From NCBI RefSeq assembly GCF_900103185.1, contig NZ_FNJD01000011.1, forward strand, positions 1-64,000: DNA of 64,000 nt. Direction: 5' to 3'. Position numbers and translations under genes: made by a program. How positions within the stretch are numbered: the first letter of the stretch is position 1; the number at the start of each line of letters is the position of its first letter. This DNA is from Sulfitobacter litoralis (GTDB lineage Bacteria; Pseudomonadota; Alphaproteobacteria; Rhodobacterales; Rhodobacteraceae). Positions 26,875 through 35,943 of the stretch are shown piece after piece. Below the pieces are notes generated by a model that had not been told where the DNA came from, made no database searches, and saw nothing but the letters and a program-made list of their open reading frames with translations.

Positions 26875-27467
26875 TCGCTTGCGCCCAACTCAAAGCTGCG
26901 TCCCTGTGCAAAATCCCGGTCAATGATGGTGACGATGATGATCTCCTCCCCCGCAGTGAACCCTTTGCAGTCCAATAGGGCCAATGTGCCATAATCATCC
27001 GCGATCACCCGCATAATGCCCATCATCACATACCCAAAGCCCGATACCGGCCCGCGACACGTCAGCGCGAAACGCCAGTCGTCCAGCTGCGTGACCTCCA
27101 TGGCGGGCAGACGAAGTTCCTCTATCGCGAGGGTGGCACGTTCAGGAAGATCATTGAGAGAATGGAGGAACTCTTCGAAATCGACGCCGCCGAACCGCAG
27201 CAGACGGCGCACCCCGTCACGTGCGGGGTTAGACACCAGCCAAGCGCCTAAATCCTCAAGCAGGTCCGGTATCGGGCGGTCCACCACCGCAGACAGGCGC
27301 GCAACGACCCGTGGCGTGATGGCGTCATCATAGGTCAGCATCGGCTCAAAGTCGCTCGAGCCCATTGCGCCACATAGATCGGCGCGCAGGGCGACTTGCA
27401 TCCATACCGCCCCCCCAAAACTGTCCAGCACGAACCGTTGGATCGTATGGTTGATCAGCCCGTGCAT
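26871..27467 (-). CDS. hnoX: H-NOX heme-based nitric oxide/oxygen sensor
   Basis: A 198-residue stand-alone H-NOX domain starting MHGLINHTIQRFVLDSFG. The proximal heme ligand is at His102 (EEFLHSLNDLPE), the usual position. The YxSxR motif that holds the heme propionates is degenerate: the aligned residues read ALTCR, so only the Arg is kept and Ser is replaced by Thr. The gene is coupled to the HNOBA-GGDEF cyclase, the standard partner. Ligand choice (NO or O2) cannot be read from the sequence. Confidence 0.88.
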   Translation of the reverse strand: MHGLINHTIQRFVLDSFGGAVWMQVALRADLCGAMGSSDFEPMLTYDDAITPRVVARLSAVVDRPIPDLLEDLGAWLVSNPARDGVRRLLRFGGVDFEEFLHSLNDLPERATLAIEELRLPAMEVTQLDDWRFALTCRGPVSGFGYVMMGIMRVIADDYGTLALLDCKGFTAGEEIIIVTIIDRDFAQGRSFELGASE

Positions 27468-27600
27468 CGCACCCCTCTCTGCCGCTTTCAGGGGGGAAGG
27501 TGACTAAAGACCGTTAATAAACACCCAACGGAAACAGCCCCCGAGGGGCGAAAGCCGTTCAAATTTATATCAATTCAAAGGCAAACGTCCGACAGCGCGT

Positions 27601-28296
27601 CTATTGCGACCGACTGTCAAGCCACGCAGGCAGGTGGCCAATGTCAGGCAGCACCACATCCGCTGCGGCCTCAAGATCCTGCCGTGTAGCCATTCCAGTC
27701 AGCACCGCAACACATGCCATACCCGCTGCACGGCCCGCTGCCATATCATGCAGACTGTCGCCGATCATTGCCACTTCTGACGGGGCCAATCCAACGGCCT
27801 TGGCAAAAGCCAGCAATTGCCCCGATGTGGGTTTTGCACCGTAGCCACTGTCGAAACCCGCGATAAAATCAAAGTATCCGGTCACCCCGGCCTCTCCCAG
27901 ATGCGCCCGCGCGGGGGCTTCGGCGTCATTCGTCGCAACACCAAGCGTCAACCCGCGCGTCTTGAACGCTTCGAGCAAAGCAATCAGCGGCACGGCCTCT
28001 GCCTGCGGGGCGTTTTCTGCCTCGTAATTCAACAGCTGCAATAATTCCGCCTTCGTCATCTCGCTGACCTGAGGGGCAAGCGCCTCCACGATCTCCCCCG
28101 GGGTGCCGGCAATGGCAATACTGTCAGCACAGAACGTTTGCGTCCGCACGTCAAACCCGATTTGTTGCCCCAGCAGGGCGGTCCGATCCGCATCCCCCTT
28201 GCCAAGCCGCGTGAGGAAGGAATGGGCCCATGCCTCCCATGTGGCGGCGAAATCGAACAGGGTTCCGTCTTTGTCGAACAGCAGGGCTTTGATCAT
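27601..28296 (-). CDS. HAD-superfamily hydrolase, phosphoglycolate-phosphatase-like
   Basis: A 231-residue HAD-IA hydrolase with nucleophile motif LLFDKDGTLFDF, a helical C1 cap, LGVATNDAEA as motif II and MIGDSLHDMAAGRAAGM as motif IV. Substituting Lys for Leu or Ile between the two nucleophile-motif Asp residues (DKD) is common in this subgroup. The start at 28296 lies two bases after the stop of the DUF3572 gene, so the two are co-transcribed. The exact phosphate ester substrate is unknown. Confidence 0.85.
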   Translation of the reverse strand: MIKALLFDKDGTLFDFAATWEAWAHSFLTRLGKGDADRTALLGQQIGFDVRTQTFCADSIAIAGTPGEIVEALAPQVSEMTKAELLQLLNYEAENAPQAEAVPLIALLEAFKTRGLTLGVATNDAEAPARAHLGEAGVTGYFDFIAGFDSGYGAKPTSGQLLAFAKAVGLAPSEVAMIGDSLHDMAAGRAAGMACVAVLTGMATRQDLEAAADVVLPDIGHLPAWLDSRSQ

Positions 28297-28298
28297 TC

Positions 28299-28580
28299 TC
28301 AGGTCCAATTCATCTGCGCGCCGCCCGGCAAAGACTGCCGCGCCTGCATGATACGGTCGTAGGGCACATTAATCGTGTCGCATAGCCCCGTCACCCATGC
28401 GTCATCCATCATGATAAAATCAAGCACAGCGCCAAGAAACACCGGGTCACCCGCTTGCGTGCGCAGGTCTTCGGCCGAGGCACCGGTTGCCCCCATGAAT
28501 GTCGGCATGAGGTCTTCGTTGGCAGCCAGCCAACCCAGCGCCTGCAAGGCGACTGTTTCAGCGGCATCTTGCTTCATCAT
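28299..28580 (-). CDS. DUF3572-family protein
   Basis: A 93-residue helical protein with ETVALQALGWLAANEDLMPTF at the start, matching DUF3572, an alphaproteobacterial family that often lies next to divK/pleD. Start codons ATG-ATG at 28580/28577 follow GAGGGA. An upstream extension of the frame to 28649 is judged unlikely. It is divergent from pleD (102 bases between start codons), which preserves the neighbourhood seen in other Alphaproteobacteria. Function unknown. Confidence 0.8.
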   Translation of the reverse strand: MMKQDAAETVALQALGWLAANEDLMPTFMGATGASAEDLRTQAGDPVFLGAVLDFIMMDDAWVTGLCDTINVPYDRIMQARQSLPGGAQMNWT

Positions 28581-28681
28581 ATTAAATTCCCTCGCGGCTT
28601 CATAATCGAAACACTTTGTTAACCATTCACGGCAACAAAGAGCATTCAAGCCAATTACACGCGAGCGGAGATTGAAGACAA

Positions 28682-30097
28682 GTGCCGGGTAAAGTCCTTA
28701 TCGTCGATACTGTTGCCACCAACCGCATCGCACTGAAAACCAAACTCACGACGGCCTCTTACGAGGTACGCGAGGCGACAGCGGTATCACAGGCCGTTGA
28801 AATAGCGCAGCAATGCGCGCCAGACATCATTATCGCGACGCACCACCCGGGTGGCCAAGATGCCACGCAACTGTGCCGTGCGCTTGCAGCGTCCCCCCTA
28901 ACATCACGCATGCCGGTTTTTGCGCTTGCTGACGGGGGTGATCCGGCGATCTGTATCCATTTATTAACCCAGGGCGCACAGGAGGCGATGGTAAAGCCGG
29001 TAAGCGACTTTCTTTTTCTAGGGCGGGTGCGCAGCATCATACGCGCACGAAATACGCCTGCCCCGTTTTATATGCACGAGTCTCTCTGCCCCGCGCCCGG
29101 TCTAGCGGAACCCGCCGGTGGCTTTGCGCTTCCGGGAAATTTCCAGATTGTCAGCAGTGGCCAGCCGCGGACATCGGCCTGCCTGTCGCAGCTGCGCAAA
29201 CGACTGGGCGGCATGGTGACACAAACGACGCCCCGCGATGCGCTTGCCTGTCTCAGGCAAAAGACCCTGCCCGACGTGTTTATCTTGACCCTGACCGGCG
29301 CGGACGAGACGGATGAAGAGCAGCTGCGGGTGATCTCTACCCTGCGGGCGAATGCAACCGCGCGCCACTGCGGTATCCTTGTCCTGCAGACGCAGCCCCA
29401 CCCCGTTGCCGCGGCACATGCGCTGGATCTGGGGGCAGATGATCTGATGCAGCACGGCTTTAACGCCGAAGAATTGGTGCTACGGCTTGAAGGCTTGTTG
29501 CAGCGCAAACAACAGGGGGACACGATCCGGCGCGACGTGGATGCCCGCCTGCGCGAGGCGGTGTTTGATCCGCTTACCGGTATGTACAACCGCCGCCATG
29601 CCCTCTCGGAAGTGGCACGTCTTGCGGTGCGCATGCGCCAAAAAGGGTTACCGCTGGCGGTGATGCTGGTGGATATAGACCACTTCAAACGGGTGAACGA
29701 TGCCTTCGGCCATGCCTCCGGCGACGCGGTGCTGGTCGAAACAGCGCGCCGGCTGAAATCATGTCTGCGCCCGCTGGATGTCGCTGGCCGCATCGGAGGC
29801 GAGGAGTTCTTGCTTGTGCTGCCCGGAATAACCGAGGACGAAGCGGCGCAGATGGCCAAGCGAATTTGCCGCGCCTATCGCACCACGCCGTTTACCATCC
29901 CCGCAAGCGTGCAGCCGATCCATACCACCATCAGCATCGGGCTGTGCATCGCGCAGCCGGAAGACAGCCCGCCTTTGGGCACATCGCAAAGCGCACAGGA
30001 TCTCGTCGCCCGTTTGATCGACCGTGCGGATCAAGCCCTGTACAGCGCGAAACACGGCGGGCGCGACCGAGTGGGGCTGATCCGGTCGGCCGCATGA
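28682..30097 (+). CDS. pleD: PleD-type response regulator diguanylate cyclase with degenerate receiver
   Basis: A 471-residue protein with REC (1-125), REC (about 150-280) and GGDEF (about 300-465) domains, the PleD architecture. The cyclase looks active: DPLTGMYNRRH, RIGGEEFLLVLPG and the I-site RPLD. In REC1 the phospho-acceptor position 53 is Thr (in PDIIIATHHPG), and the second acidic residue of the Mg site is replaced (IVDTVATN), so phosphorylation as in Caulobacter PleD is not expected. The start is GTG at 28682. No divK lies beside it. Confidence 0.9.
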   Translation: MPGKVLIVDTVATNRIALKTKLTTASYEVREATAVSQAVEIAQQCAPDIIIATHHPGGQDATQLCRALAASPLTSRMPVFALADGGDPAICIHLLTQGAQEAMVKPVSDFLFLGRVRSIIRARNTPAPFYMHESLCPAPGLAEPAGGFALPGNFQIVSSGQPRTSACLSQLRKRLGGMVTQTTPRDALACLRQKTLPDVFILTLTGADETDEEQLRVISTLRANATARHCGILVLQTQPHPVAAAHALDLGADDLMQHGFNAEELVLRLEGLLQRKQQGDTIRRDVDARLREAVFDPLTGMYNRRHALSEVARLAVRMRQKGLPLAVMLVDIDHFKRVNDAFGHASGDAVLVETARRLKSCLRPLDVAGRIGGEEFLLVLPGITEDEAAQMAKRICRAYRTTPFTIPASVQPIHTTISIGLCIAQPEDSPPLGTSQSAQDLVARLIDRADQALYSAKHGGRDRVGLIRSAA

Positions 30098-30206
30098 CGG
30101 TGCCACGCGGGATATTTGCAATGCGGCGAAAAACACGCCACTCTCGTGCTTGCGCGTTTAGCAATAGCCCGGACGCGTATCCCAGCCCTACAACAAAGGC
30201 CTCGCC

Positions 30207-31133
30207 ATGCTGCCCGATAAACCGATGACCGGTATTGCCATGATGCTTGGCTTTTGCATCATCGCCCCTGTGGGGGATGCGATCGCCAAACTGCTCGGGG
30301 CATCGGTGCCGCTGGGTCAGGTGGTCTTCCTCCGCTTCGCCGTCCAGCTGCTGATATTGCTGCCGATTGTGATTTTGACCGGTCGGCCCCTGATCCTGCG
30401 GGGCAAAACGCTGTGGCTGACGTTTGTGCGCACGCTGCTGCATGTCATCGGGATCGCGATGATGTTCTCCGCGCTGAAGTACCTGCCGCTTGCCGATGCG
30501 GTGGCGATTATCTTTGTCATGCCCTTCTTCATGCTGTTGCTCGGCAAATATGTCCTGAAGGAAGAGGTCGGCCCCCGTCGGCTAATCGCGTGCATCGTCG
30601 GCTTTTGCGGCACGCTGCTGGTGGTGCAACCCAGCTTTGCCGAGGTCGGCTGGCCCGCCTTGTTGCCCGTTGGCGTTGCGCTGAACTTTGCCCTGTTCAT
30701 GCTGGTGACGCGTCAGATTGCGAAACACACCGACCCGATCAGCCTGCAAACGGTCAGCGGGTTTATGGCCTTGGTGATTATGCTGCCGTTCCTGGCCCTT
30801 GGTCAGGGCATGGCGCTGCCCGCCTTGGGATGGATCGCGCCTGACACAACAGATTGGTCGCTGCTAATCGCCATGGGCGTACTGGGAAGCATCGCGCATC
30901 TGCTGATGACATGGTCCCTGCGCTACGCCCCCTCGGCAACGCTGGCCCCGATGCAATATCTCGAAATTCCCGTGGCGACGCTGGTCGGGTTGATCGTTTT
31001 TGGCGATTTCCCCAATGCGCTGGCGGCGCTCGGCATGGGGATCACTATGGCCGCGGGGCTTTATATTATTCTGCGAGAGCAGGCCACCCAGCGGCGTCTG
31101 GCCGCAGCAACGCTTGTGCAACCTGCTGCATGA
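30207..31133 (+). CDS. DMT-superfamily (EamA) transporter
   Basis: A 308-residue ten-helix membrane protein with two EamA halves. The first has VPLGQVVFLRFAVQLL and FSALKYLPLADAVAI, the second SIAHLLMTWSLRYAPSATLAPMQYLEIP. Roseobacter members of this type are often annotated as riboflavin- or S-adenosylmethionine-type exporters, but the substrate is not known. Its last 68 bases overlap the 3' end of thiN on the other strand. Confidence 0.88.
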   Translation: MLPDKPMTGIAMMLGFCIIAPVGDAIAKLLGASVPLGQVVFLRFAVQLLILLPIVILTGRPLILRGKTLWLTFVRTLLHVIGIAMMFSALKYLPLADAVAIIFVMPFFMLLLGKYVLKEEVGPRRLIACIVGFCGTLLVVQPSFAEVGWPALLPVGVALNFALFMLVTRQIAKHTDPISLQTVSGFMALVIMLPFLALGQGMALPALGWIAPDTTDWSLLIAMGVLGSIAHLLMTWSLRYAPSATLAPMQYLEIPVATLVGLIVFGDFPNALAALGMGITMAAGLYIILREQATQRRLAAATLVQPAA

Positions 31134-31758
31134 GGTCCCGTGGCACCATCAGCAGCGCGGCGGGGCGGTCCATCGAAAGCGTCAGGGCACCTGTGGCACG
31201 GTTCGATGTGCCCAAGCGCCCAAGCGGCGATAGCTCCAGCCCGTCAAGCGGCCACTCCAACCCGCGGCTTTGGCCCCGCACTGCGGCCAGCGGATATACC
31301 GACACCACATCGCCTGCCCGCGTCGGCAGGGTTATGTTTGGCGGTGCGAGAAAGATAAGCTGCGTGCCAGCGATCAGCAGGCAGCGTTGGTGCGGGTGGC
31401 GCGCCAGACTGCTCAGGGCCGCAAGCTGATGGTCCACGCGCCCGCCCGAAAATCCGACCGCCACGATCAAGGGGGCAGCCACCGACCGCAGCGCTTTGTC
31501 AAAGTCCGTCGTCTCTTGCTCTGCCAGTTTGAACTGACGCGCAGACGGGATGCGGGACAGGGTTTCGGACGATACGGAATCAAAGTCGCCGACCAGCGCC
31601 GCGACCTCTGCCCCTTGGGCAACGGCCAGATTGGCCCCACCGTCGACCGCTACGCACATCGGCGCAAGCTGCAGCGCGTCTTTCAGGTCATCCGGACCCA
31701 CCTGCCCGCCCCCAACGACCGTTATAGGGCTGTTGCTTGCAACAAACGTTGTTTTCAC
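31066..31758 (-). CDS. thiN: Thiamine diphosphokinase
   Basis: A 230-residue enzyme that makes thiamine diphosphate from thiamine and ATP. Family motifs are CVAVDGGANLA, ALVGDFDSVS (metal-binding), EQETTDFDKAL and SGGRVDHQLAAL. The C-terminal thiamine-binding part includes RGQSRGLEWPLDGL and TGALTLSM. The 3' end overlaps a convergent transporter gene by 68 bases. Confidence 0.93.
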   Translation of the reverse strand: MKTTFVASNSPITVVGGGQVGPDDLKDALQLAPMCVAVDGGANLAVAQGAEVAALVGDFDSVSSETLSRIPSARQFKLAEQETTDFDKALRSVAAPLIVAVGFSGGRVDHQLAALSSLARHPHQRCLLIAGTQLIFLAPPNITLPTRAGDVVSVYPLAAVRGQSRGLEWPLDGLELSPLGRLGTSNRATGALTLSMDRPAALLMVPRDLMQQVAQALLRPDAAGWPALAE

Positions 31759-31895
31759 GGCGATTTACCTCAAATTGGAAACAATGCCGCAATTTTGACA
31801 TTAAATGATACGTTGCAGGGCACAGATTCGAGCCGAATTGGTCTTGAACCTTATGGTAAACAGTAAGCTGCAAATAGGCAGAGGACGACCATCCG

Positions 31896-34040
31896 ATGAT
31901 GAATAACAACAAAATTCTGACGGTCTCATACGGCACTTTCTCGTGCACGTTGGAAGGCTTTGACGATTCATTCGGCACCATGAAGGCCATCGCGGAGTAT
32001 TTTCGCGATTTGTCGTCGGAGGATCGGTATTTCGGTGCAGAACCCGCACAGCCCGATGCGGAGATGCTGGCACATATCGCCCAAAAAGAGATTTCGCGCC
32101 GTGTCGAGGCGCGTCAGCAAGACGGACAGATTGTCCTGAGCGCACAAACGCCCGAAAAAGCCGCAGCGCAAGCGCAGCAAAGCCCTACCCCTGTAGCTGC
32201 ACCTGCCAGCCCGTCGGTTGTGTCGACCTCCTTTGCGCCCCGCGGGCCTCAGGAAATTTCCGCCTATTACGACGCCTACAGCGTCAACGCCTTGAAAGCC
32301 GACACAGCTAAAACCGCCCCTGCAGCTCAGGCAGAAACCGCCCCTCAGCGCGTTGATGCGGTCAGCCGCGCCGTCGAGACACCGCAGCCTGCCTACGACG
32401 CCCCTGCGCCGCAGGCCGAAACCCCCAAAGCGCCACCCGCCGAGGTGGATATCGTACCCGGCCAGCCCGACGAAGACGTCGAGGCGTTCTTCGCCGATAG
32501 CCCACGCACCACTGTGACCCTCGACGACCAGGACGCCGAAATCCAACCGGTCGCGGCACCCGCCGTCGACAGCATCGCGGCCAAACTGCAGCGCATCCGC
32601 GCCGTGGTTGCCAATCAGGATGCGCCCGCTGCGCAACATCCCCAGATCTCTGGGGATGACACTGCAGACAAAAACGAGGCAAAAACCGATGATGTGATCG
32701 CCAGTGCCATTCACGACATCGAGGATGCCTTGAATGCGGATGATACTGTCGAAGATATTGCCCACGCACGTGAAACCGATACGCAGGTTGAAGAAGCCGC
32801 AGCGCCGGCCGAAACTGCGACCCAAGACGATGACGCCTTAGAACAGCAGCCTGACCCAACAACGCAAGACGACGCGTCCGACGAAGATGATGCGCAGAAC
32901 GACGACACAGCTGAAAGCGAAGAGCTTGAAGCCGTCGAAGATACCGCGCCGCGTGGTCGCGTGCTCAAGGTGAAACGCGCCGACATCGACCGCGCCATCG
33001 CCGCGGGCGAGCTGGAAGAAGTCAAAGAAGACGCCCCCGCTGTGCTGGAAGAGACCGATAGGCCCGCCGCGCGCCTCCCGCGCGATCCAGAATCGACGCT
33101 CTCGGACGAGGACGAAGAAGATTTGGCACGCGAGCTGGCCGAGCTAGAGGCGACATTACCCTCTGCCTCCGCCGACACGCTGGCCGACGCGCCCGACGAG
33201 GATGCCGACACTGCGGTGGAAGACGAGATCACTTCGGAAGACGAAACCAGCGCGGAGGACGTATCAGAAGATACAGATGCCGAAATGTCAGAAGACGACA
33301 CTGAAACGGCGGCAGAGCCCGAAGCCGAAGCGCCCAAAGATGCCGCGCAACGTCGCAGCCTGCCAACGCTCGACGCGGATACCGGACCGGACATGAACCG
33401 TCTGCTCGCCGAAACCGACAACCAGATGGACGAACCCGAAGCCGCCACCCGCCGCGACGCGATCACCCATCTGCGTGCAGCCGTGGCCGCGAAAAAGGCC
33501 GACATCGCCCTTGGCGCGCCCGCCACGACAGAGCAGAAGAACAACGCCTACCGCAGCGATCTGGCTGAAGCGGTGAAACCGCGCCGTCCCGCGACGACCA
33601 CCGCCCGCACCGAGCGTCCGGCAGAACCACGCCCTGCGCCGCTCAAACTGGTGGCGGCACAGCGGATCGACACCCACCAGCCGCGCAACGTCACCCCTGT
33701 ACGCCCCCGCCGCGTGGCCGCAGTCGCGCCAGCTCCCGCGCCTGCTCCACAGGCCGGTGGGTTCGCTGAATTCGCCGAAGAGATGGGGGCGACCAAACTG
33801 CCCGACCTGCTGGAAGCCGCAGCGGCCTATATGGCCTTTGTCGAAGGGATGGACGAATTTTCGCGCCCGCAGCTGATGAACACAGTGCGCCAAGGCGGTG
33901 CCGATGACTTTAGCCGAGAGGAAGGCCTGCGGTCGTTTGGCCTACTGCTGCGCACCGGCAAGCTTCAAAAGCTGGACGGTGGCCGGCTCAAAGCGTCAGA
34001 GCAAATCGGCTTTCAGCCAGATGAGCGCGCCGTCGGATAA
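31896..34040 (+). CDS. Large acidic, mostly disordered protein with conserved ends
   Basis: A 714-residue protein. An N-terminal region of about 65 residues (SYGTFSCTLEGFDDSFGTMK, AEYFRDLSSEDRYFG) looks folded. Residues about 75-600 are low-complexity, rich in Ala, Asp, Glu, Pro and Gln, and very acidic around 240-490. The last 85 residues (EEMGATKLPDLLEAAAAYMA, EGLRSFGLLLRTGKLQKLDGG) form a second helical domain. No signal peptide or membrane helix is seen. It is monocistronic with a strong terminator. Proteins with the same N-terminal motif occur in Rhodobacteraceae as hypotheticals, and I do not recognise a function. Confidence 0.8.
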   Translation: MMNNNKILTVSYGTFSCTLEGFDDSFGTMKAIAEYFRDLSSEDRYFGAEPAQPDAEMLAHIAQKEISRRVEARQQDGQIVLSAQTPEKAAAQAQQSPTPVAAPASPSVVSTSFAPRGPQEISAYYDAYSVNALKADTAKTAPAAQAETAPQRVDAVSRAVETPQPAYDAPAPQAETPKAPPAEVDIVPGQPDEDVEAFFADSPRTTVTLDDQDAEIQPVAAPAVDSIAAKLQRIRAVVANQDAPAAQHPQISGDDTADKNEAKTDDVIASAIHDIEDALNADDTVEDIAHARETDTQVEEAAAPAETATQDDDALEQQPDPTTQDDASDEDDAQNDDTAESEELEAVEDTAPRGRVLKVKRADIDRAIAAGELEEVKEDAPAVLEETDRPAARLPRDPESTLSDEDEEDLARELAELEATLPSASADTLADAPDEDADTAVEDEITSEDETSAEDVSEDTDAEMSEDDTETAAEPEAEAPKDAAQRRSLPTLDADTGPDMNRLLAETDNQMDEPEAATRRDAITHLRAAVAAKKADIALGAPATTEQKNNAYRSDLAEAVKPRRPATTTARTERPAEPRPAPLKLVAAQRIDTHQPRNVTPVRPRRVAAVAPAPAPAPQAGGFAEFAEEMGATKLPDLLEAAAAYMAFVEGMDEFSRPQLMNTVRQGGADDFSREEGLRSFGLLLRTGKLQKLDGGRLKASEQIGFQPDERAVG

Positions 34041-34070
34041 GCTGGACAAACAGAAAATCCGAAACGCAAA

Positions 34071-34096
34071 ACGGCCCCCTCGGGGGCCGTTTTTTT
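34071..34096. terminator. Strong intrinsic terminator
   Basis: ACGGCCCC and GGGGCCGT form a perfect stem with a CTCG loop, followed by seven Ts on the plus strand and preceded by As, so it can also work for the convergent DUF2842 gene. Confidence 0.9.
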
Positions 34097-34145
34097 ATTG
34101 TGATGTAAGGTAAAGTATCCGCAAGCCAGGCCGGCCAAATCGGTT

Positions 34146-34376
34146 CTATTCAGCGTCGTCGCGCGCGTTCGGGTCGGCTTGACCAATGCCCTTGAACACG
34201 AACTTGAGCGGGATCGCCCAAACCACGCCAAGCGCAATATAGATCAGCAGTTCAACCCAGAACGGCGGCCGGTCAAACAGCGACACCGCGACGACAGCCG
34301 CAATGATATAGAGCGGCAGACCGACCAGAAGAATGACCAGCGCCCAACGGCGTCGTGCTTTATATCCAAGGGCCAT
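34146..34376 (-). CDS. DUF2842-family small membrane protein
   Basis: A 76-residue protein with two transmembrane helices (LVILLVGLPLYIIAAVVAVSL and LLIYIALGVVWAIPLKFVF) joined by a short FDRPPFWVE loop, and a charged tail. It matches DUF2842, an alphaproteobacterial family of unknown function, and lies downstream of purA on the same strand, 55 bases away. Confidence 0.85.
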   Translation of the reverse strand: MALGYKARRRWALVILLVGLPLYIIAAVVAVSLFDRPPFWVELLIYIALGVVWAIPLKFVFKGIGQADPNARDDAE

Positions 34377-34431
34377 CGTTGTGTCCTTTCATCAGGTGCC
34401 AAGGGCCCCGCAGGGCCCCCGGCGATATAGA

Positions 34432-35727
34432 TCAATCGGCGAAGGGGTCAGTGACCAGAATCGTATCTTCCCGCTCTGGCGAGGTCGACAGCATCGCGAC
34501 GGGGCACTGGATCAGCTCTTCGATGCGGCGCACGTATTTAATCGCGTTCGCGGGCAGATCAGCCCAGCTGCGCGCGCCTTCGGTGCTTTCGGACCAGCCC
34601 GGCACTTCCTCGTAGATCGGGGTACAGCGCGCTTGTTGATCGGCTGCCGTGGGCAGGTAATCGAGCACTTGACCGTCCAGATCGTAGCCGGTGCAGATCT
34701 TGAGCGTCTCAAACCCGTCAAGCACGTCAAGCTTGGTCAGCGAGATGCCGGTCACGCCACTGGTGACACAGGTCTGGCGCACGAGGGCCGCATCGAACCA
34801 GCCACAGCGACGCTTGCGCCCGGTGGTGGTGCCGAATTCATGGCCGCGTTCGCCCAGACGTTGACCGTCGGCATCGTCCAGTTCAGTCGGGAACGGGCCT
34901 TCGCCGACACGCGTGGTATAGGCTTTGACGATCCCTAGCACATAGTTGATCGCGCCCGGACCAATGCCGACACCCGTCGCCGCCTGCCCTGCAATCACGT
35001 TAGACGAGGTGACGAAAGGATAGGTACCAAAGTCGATGTCGAGCAGCGCGCCTTGGGCCCCTTCGAACAGGATACGCTTACCGGCTTTGCGCTTTTCGTT
35101 CATCACCTTCCAGACAGGTGCCGCATATTCAAGGATCTTCGGCGCGATCTCTTTGAGCAGTTCAACCAACCCGTCGCGGTCAATCGCTTCGACGCCCAGA
35201 CCCTTACGCAGCGGATCGTGGTGCTGCAACGCGCGGTCAACGCGGGCTTCAAGCGTGGCAGGGTCGGCCAAATCGGCAACGCGGATGGCGCGGCGACCGA
35301 CTTTATCCTCGTAGCATGGCCCGATGCCGCGACCGGTGGTCCCGATTTTGGTGCCTTTTGACGCGGCCTCTTCGCGGGCGCGGTCCAGCTCGCCGTGGTA
35401 GGGCATGATCAGCGGCGTGTTTTCCGCGATCATCAGCGTTTCGGGCGTGATCTCGACGCCTTGGGCGCGGATCGTTTCGATTTCTTTCAGCAGGTGCCAC
35501 GGGTCAAGCACAACACCGTTGCCGATAACCGAAAGCTTGCCGCCGCGTACAACACCCGAGGGCAGCGCGTGCAGCTTGTAGACCTTGCCGTCGATGACCA
35601 GCGTGTGGCCCGCGTTATGGCCACCCTGAAAGCGGGCGATGACATCGGCTCGTTCGCTGAGCCAGTCAACGATTTTGCCTTTTCCTTCGTCGCCCCACTG
35701 GGCGCCTACGACTACGACGTTGGCCAT
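34432..35727 (-). CDS. purA: Adenylosuccinate synthetase
   Basis: A 431-residue GTP-dependent enzyme of AMP synthesis joining IMP and aspartate. It has the N-terminal GTP and catalytic motif [18 protein letters not shown] (catalytic Asp and His in [10 protein letters not shown]), [23 protein letters not shown] and the signature [12 protein letters not shown]. Length is standard. Confidence 0.98.
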   Translation of the reverse strand: MANVVVVGAQWGDEGKGKIVDWLSERADVIARFQGGHNAGHTLVIDGKVYKLHALPSGVVRGGKLSVIGNGVVLDPWHLLKEIETIRAQGVEITPETLMIAENTPLIMPYHGELDRAREEAASKGTKIGTTGRGIGPCYEDKVGRRAIRVADLADPATLEARVDRALQHHDPLRKGLGVEAIDRDGLVELLKEIAPKILEYAAPVWKVMNEKRKAGKRILFEGAQGALLDIDFGTYPFVTSSNVIAGQAATGVGIGPGAINYVLGIVKAYTTRVGEGPFPTELDDADGQRLGERGHEFGTTTGRKRRCGWFDAALVRQTCVTSGVTGISLTKLDVLDGFETLKICTGYDLDGQVLDYLPTAADQQARCTPIYEEVPGWSESTEGARSWADLPANAIKYVRRIEELIQCPVAMLSTSPEREDTILVTDPFAD

Positions 35728-35943
35728 GAAGATATTCCTTTAACAGTTCAAATAACCGTGCAAACCCGTGGAGGTATAGCGACGACCGCCAAGGTCCGAA
35801 ACTGTAAAATGCAGCCAAAACGCCGCGGCGTCACATTTCTCGGCATTTATCGGCCTTGGGCGGTAAAACTTGAACCCGCCCCCATAGACTTTGGCGCGGT
35901 AGCGCCGATATTCCAAGCCAGACCAAACAAGGAAGTACCACAG

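Noticed and set aside
32711-33544. Serine-rich minus-strand frame opposite the acidic protein
   Set aside because: Complement of Asp/Glu/Ala codons necessarily gives Ser-rich translation; no other support.
35395-35943. Long upstream extension of the DUF6524-like gene across purA
   Set aside because: Antisense to purA and lacking a conserved N-terminus; the ATG at 35944 has a proper ribosome site.
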